NCBI GenBank assembly: GCA_946885435.1
Contig: CAMPGL010000113.1
Coordinates: 1-7,002, forward strand
DNA length: 7,002 bases
Direction of reading: 5' to 3'
Source: an uncultured Brevundimonas sp.
Lineage (GTDB): Bacteria; Pseudomonadota; Alphaproteobacteria; Caulobacterales; Caulobacteraceae
Below the pieces are notes generated by a model. That model saw only the letters and a list, made by a program, of their open reading frames with translations, was not told where the DNA came from and searched no databases. Positions 6,353 through 7,002 of this stretch are shown here, piece by piece (positions within the stretch are counted from its first letter, which is position 1; the number at the start of each line of letters is the position of its first letter). A program made the position numbers and the translations under genes.

Positions 6353-7002
6353 TTGAGCCTCACGCTCGACCTCTCCCGCACGTCCGCCGTAAAGCCGGCG
6401 GCTCCCGTCAACCTCTCCGGGCTGACGCGCGCGGGCCTGCGTCAGGCGCTGATCGACGCCGACATCTGCCCGCCGGAAAAGGCGAAGATGCGCGCCAGTC
6501 AGGTCTGGGGCTGGATCCACCACTACGGCGTCACCGACTTCGCCGCCATGAGCAACATCGCGAAGGATACGCAGGCCAAACTCGCCGCCGCCTTCACCCT
6601 CGCCCGCCCCGAGATCGTCGAACGACAGGTCTCGAAGGACGGCACGCGCAAATGGCTGATCCGCACCGCCCCCGGGATCGAGATCGAGACGGTCTACATT
6701 CCCGACGTCGGCCGCGCCGGGGCCCTGTGCGTGTCGTCGCAGGTCGGCTGCACCCTCAACTGCACCTTCTGCCACACCGGCACCCAGAAGCTGGTCCGCA
6801 ACCTGACCGCCGCCGAGATCGTCGCCCAGGTCCAGGTCGCCCGCGACGACCTCGAGGAATGGCCGTCGCCCAAGGAAGACCGCCGCCTGTCCAACATCGT
6901 CTTCATGGGCATGGGCGAGCCGCTCTACAATCTGGACCACGTCGCCGACGCCATCGACATCATCTCGGACAACGAGGGCATCGCCCTGTCGCGCCGCCGG
7001 AT
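6353..7002 (+). CDS. rlmN: Dual-specificity RNA methyltransferase RlmN (5' part, cut by window end)
   Basis: The first 216 codons of the radical-SAM enzyme that methylates C2 of adenine 2503 in 23S rRNA and, in E. coli, A37 of some tRNAs, in the cytoplasm. The N-terminal accessory domain includes [16 protein letters not shown] (45-60). Then IETVYIP (111-117) supplies E112, aligned with the catalytic Glu105 of E. coli Rlm[10 protein letters not shown] follows, in which C126 aligns with the mechanistic Cys118. The iron-sulfur motif CxxxCxxC is C133, C137 and C140, and [10 protein letters not shown] (184-193) is the typical SAM-site strand. The second methyl-carrying Cys lies beyond the window. 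The start is TTG at 6353 with AGGA (6342-6345) seven bases upstream; the ATG at 6345 is out of frame and quickly stops. It is a housekeeping gene unrelated to the neighbouring element, and probably has its own promoter. Confidence 0.95.
   Translation, partial: MSLTLDLSRTSAVKPAAPVNLSGLTRAGLRQALIDADICPPEKAKMRASQVWGWIHHYGVTDFAAMSNIAKDTQAKLAAAFTLARPEIVERQVSKDGTRKWLIRTAPGIEIETVYIPDVGRAGALCVSSQVGCTLNCTFCHTGTQKLVRNLTAAEIVAQVQVARDDLEEWPSPKEDRRLSNIVFMGMGEPLYNLDHVADAIDIISDNEGIALSRRR

Noticed and set aside
6233..6940. 235-codon minus-strand open frame opposite rlmN
   Set aside because: Gly/Asp/Val-rich antisense shadow; the RlmN iron-sulfur and SAM motifs lie on the + strand.

Overview
The window is dense, GC-rich bacterial DNA with overlapping start/stop codons, several TTG/GTG starts and protein sequences typical of Alphaproteobacteria. 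The metal-resistance genes and the rlmN gene look most like Caulobacterales (Brevundimonas or Caulobacter type), but that placement is an inference from sequence style, not a search.

Left part (1-3350, + strand): the 3' half of a metal-efflux operon. It holds the end of a CzcA/CusA-type RND pump, a compact six-helix protein resembling the membrane domain of cation diffusion facilitators, a P1B-4-type P-type ATPase (SPC and HEGST metal-site motifs) and a Zur-like Fur-family repressor. Each junction is a 4-bp stop/start overlap, so the four genes are probably co-transcribed and translationally coupled. Together they would move a divalent cation such as Zn, Cd or Co from cytoplasm to periplasm (ATPase, CDF-like protein) and on out of the cell (RND pump), with a zinc-sensing regulator encoded at the end of the operon.

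Middle part (about 3351-6250): a probable mobile cassette with three genes. A small DUF6471-type helix-turn-helix protein (minus) faces away from a 563-residue IS1595/ISXO2-type transposase (plus). A minus-strand winged-helix-like passenger gene overlaps the transposase tail by 29 bp. The 150-bp divergent intergenic region carries operator-like repeats: a 17-bp direct repeat present twice, a separate 7-bp-arm palindrome, and a perfect 10-bp inverted repeat ending directly at the transposase TTG start. The most unusual feature is the transposase itself: its zinc ribbon and DDE domain are followed in the same frame by a C-terminal GIY-YIG nuclease domain with its key residues visible. I could not define terminal inverted repeats or a target-site duplication.

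Right part (6251-7002, + strand): a GC-rich hairpin, a plausible promoter, and the first 216 codons of rlmN, the radical-SAM 23S rRNA/tRNA adenine C2 methyltransferase, cut by the window end. No tRNA, rRNA or CRISPR array was seen, and no gene-free stretch exceeds 300 bases.
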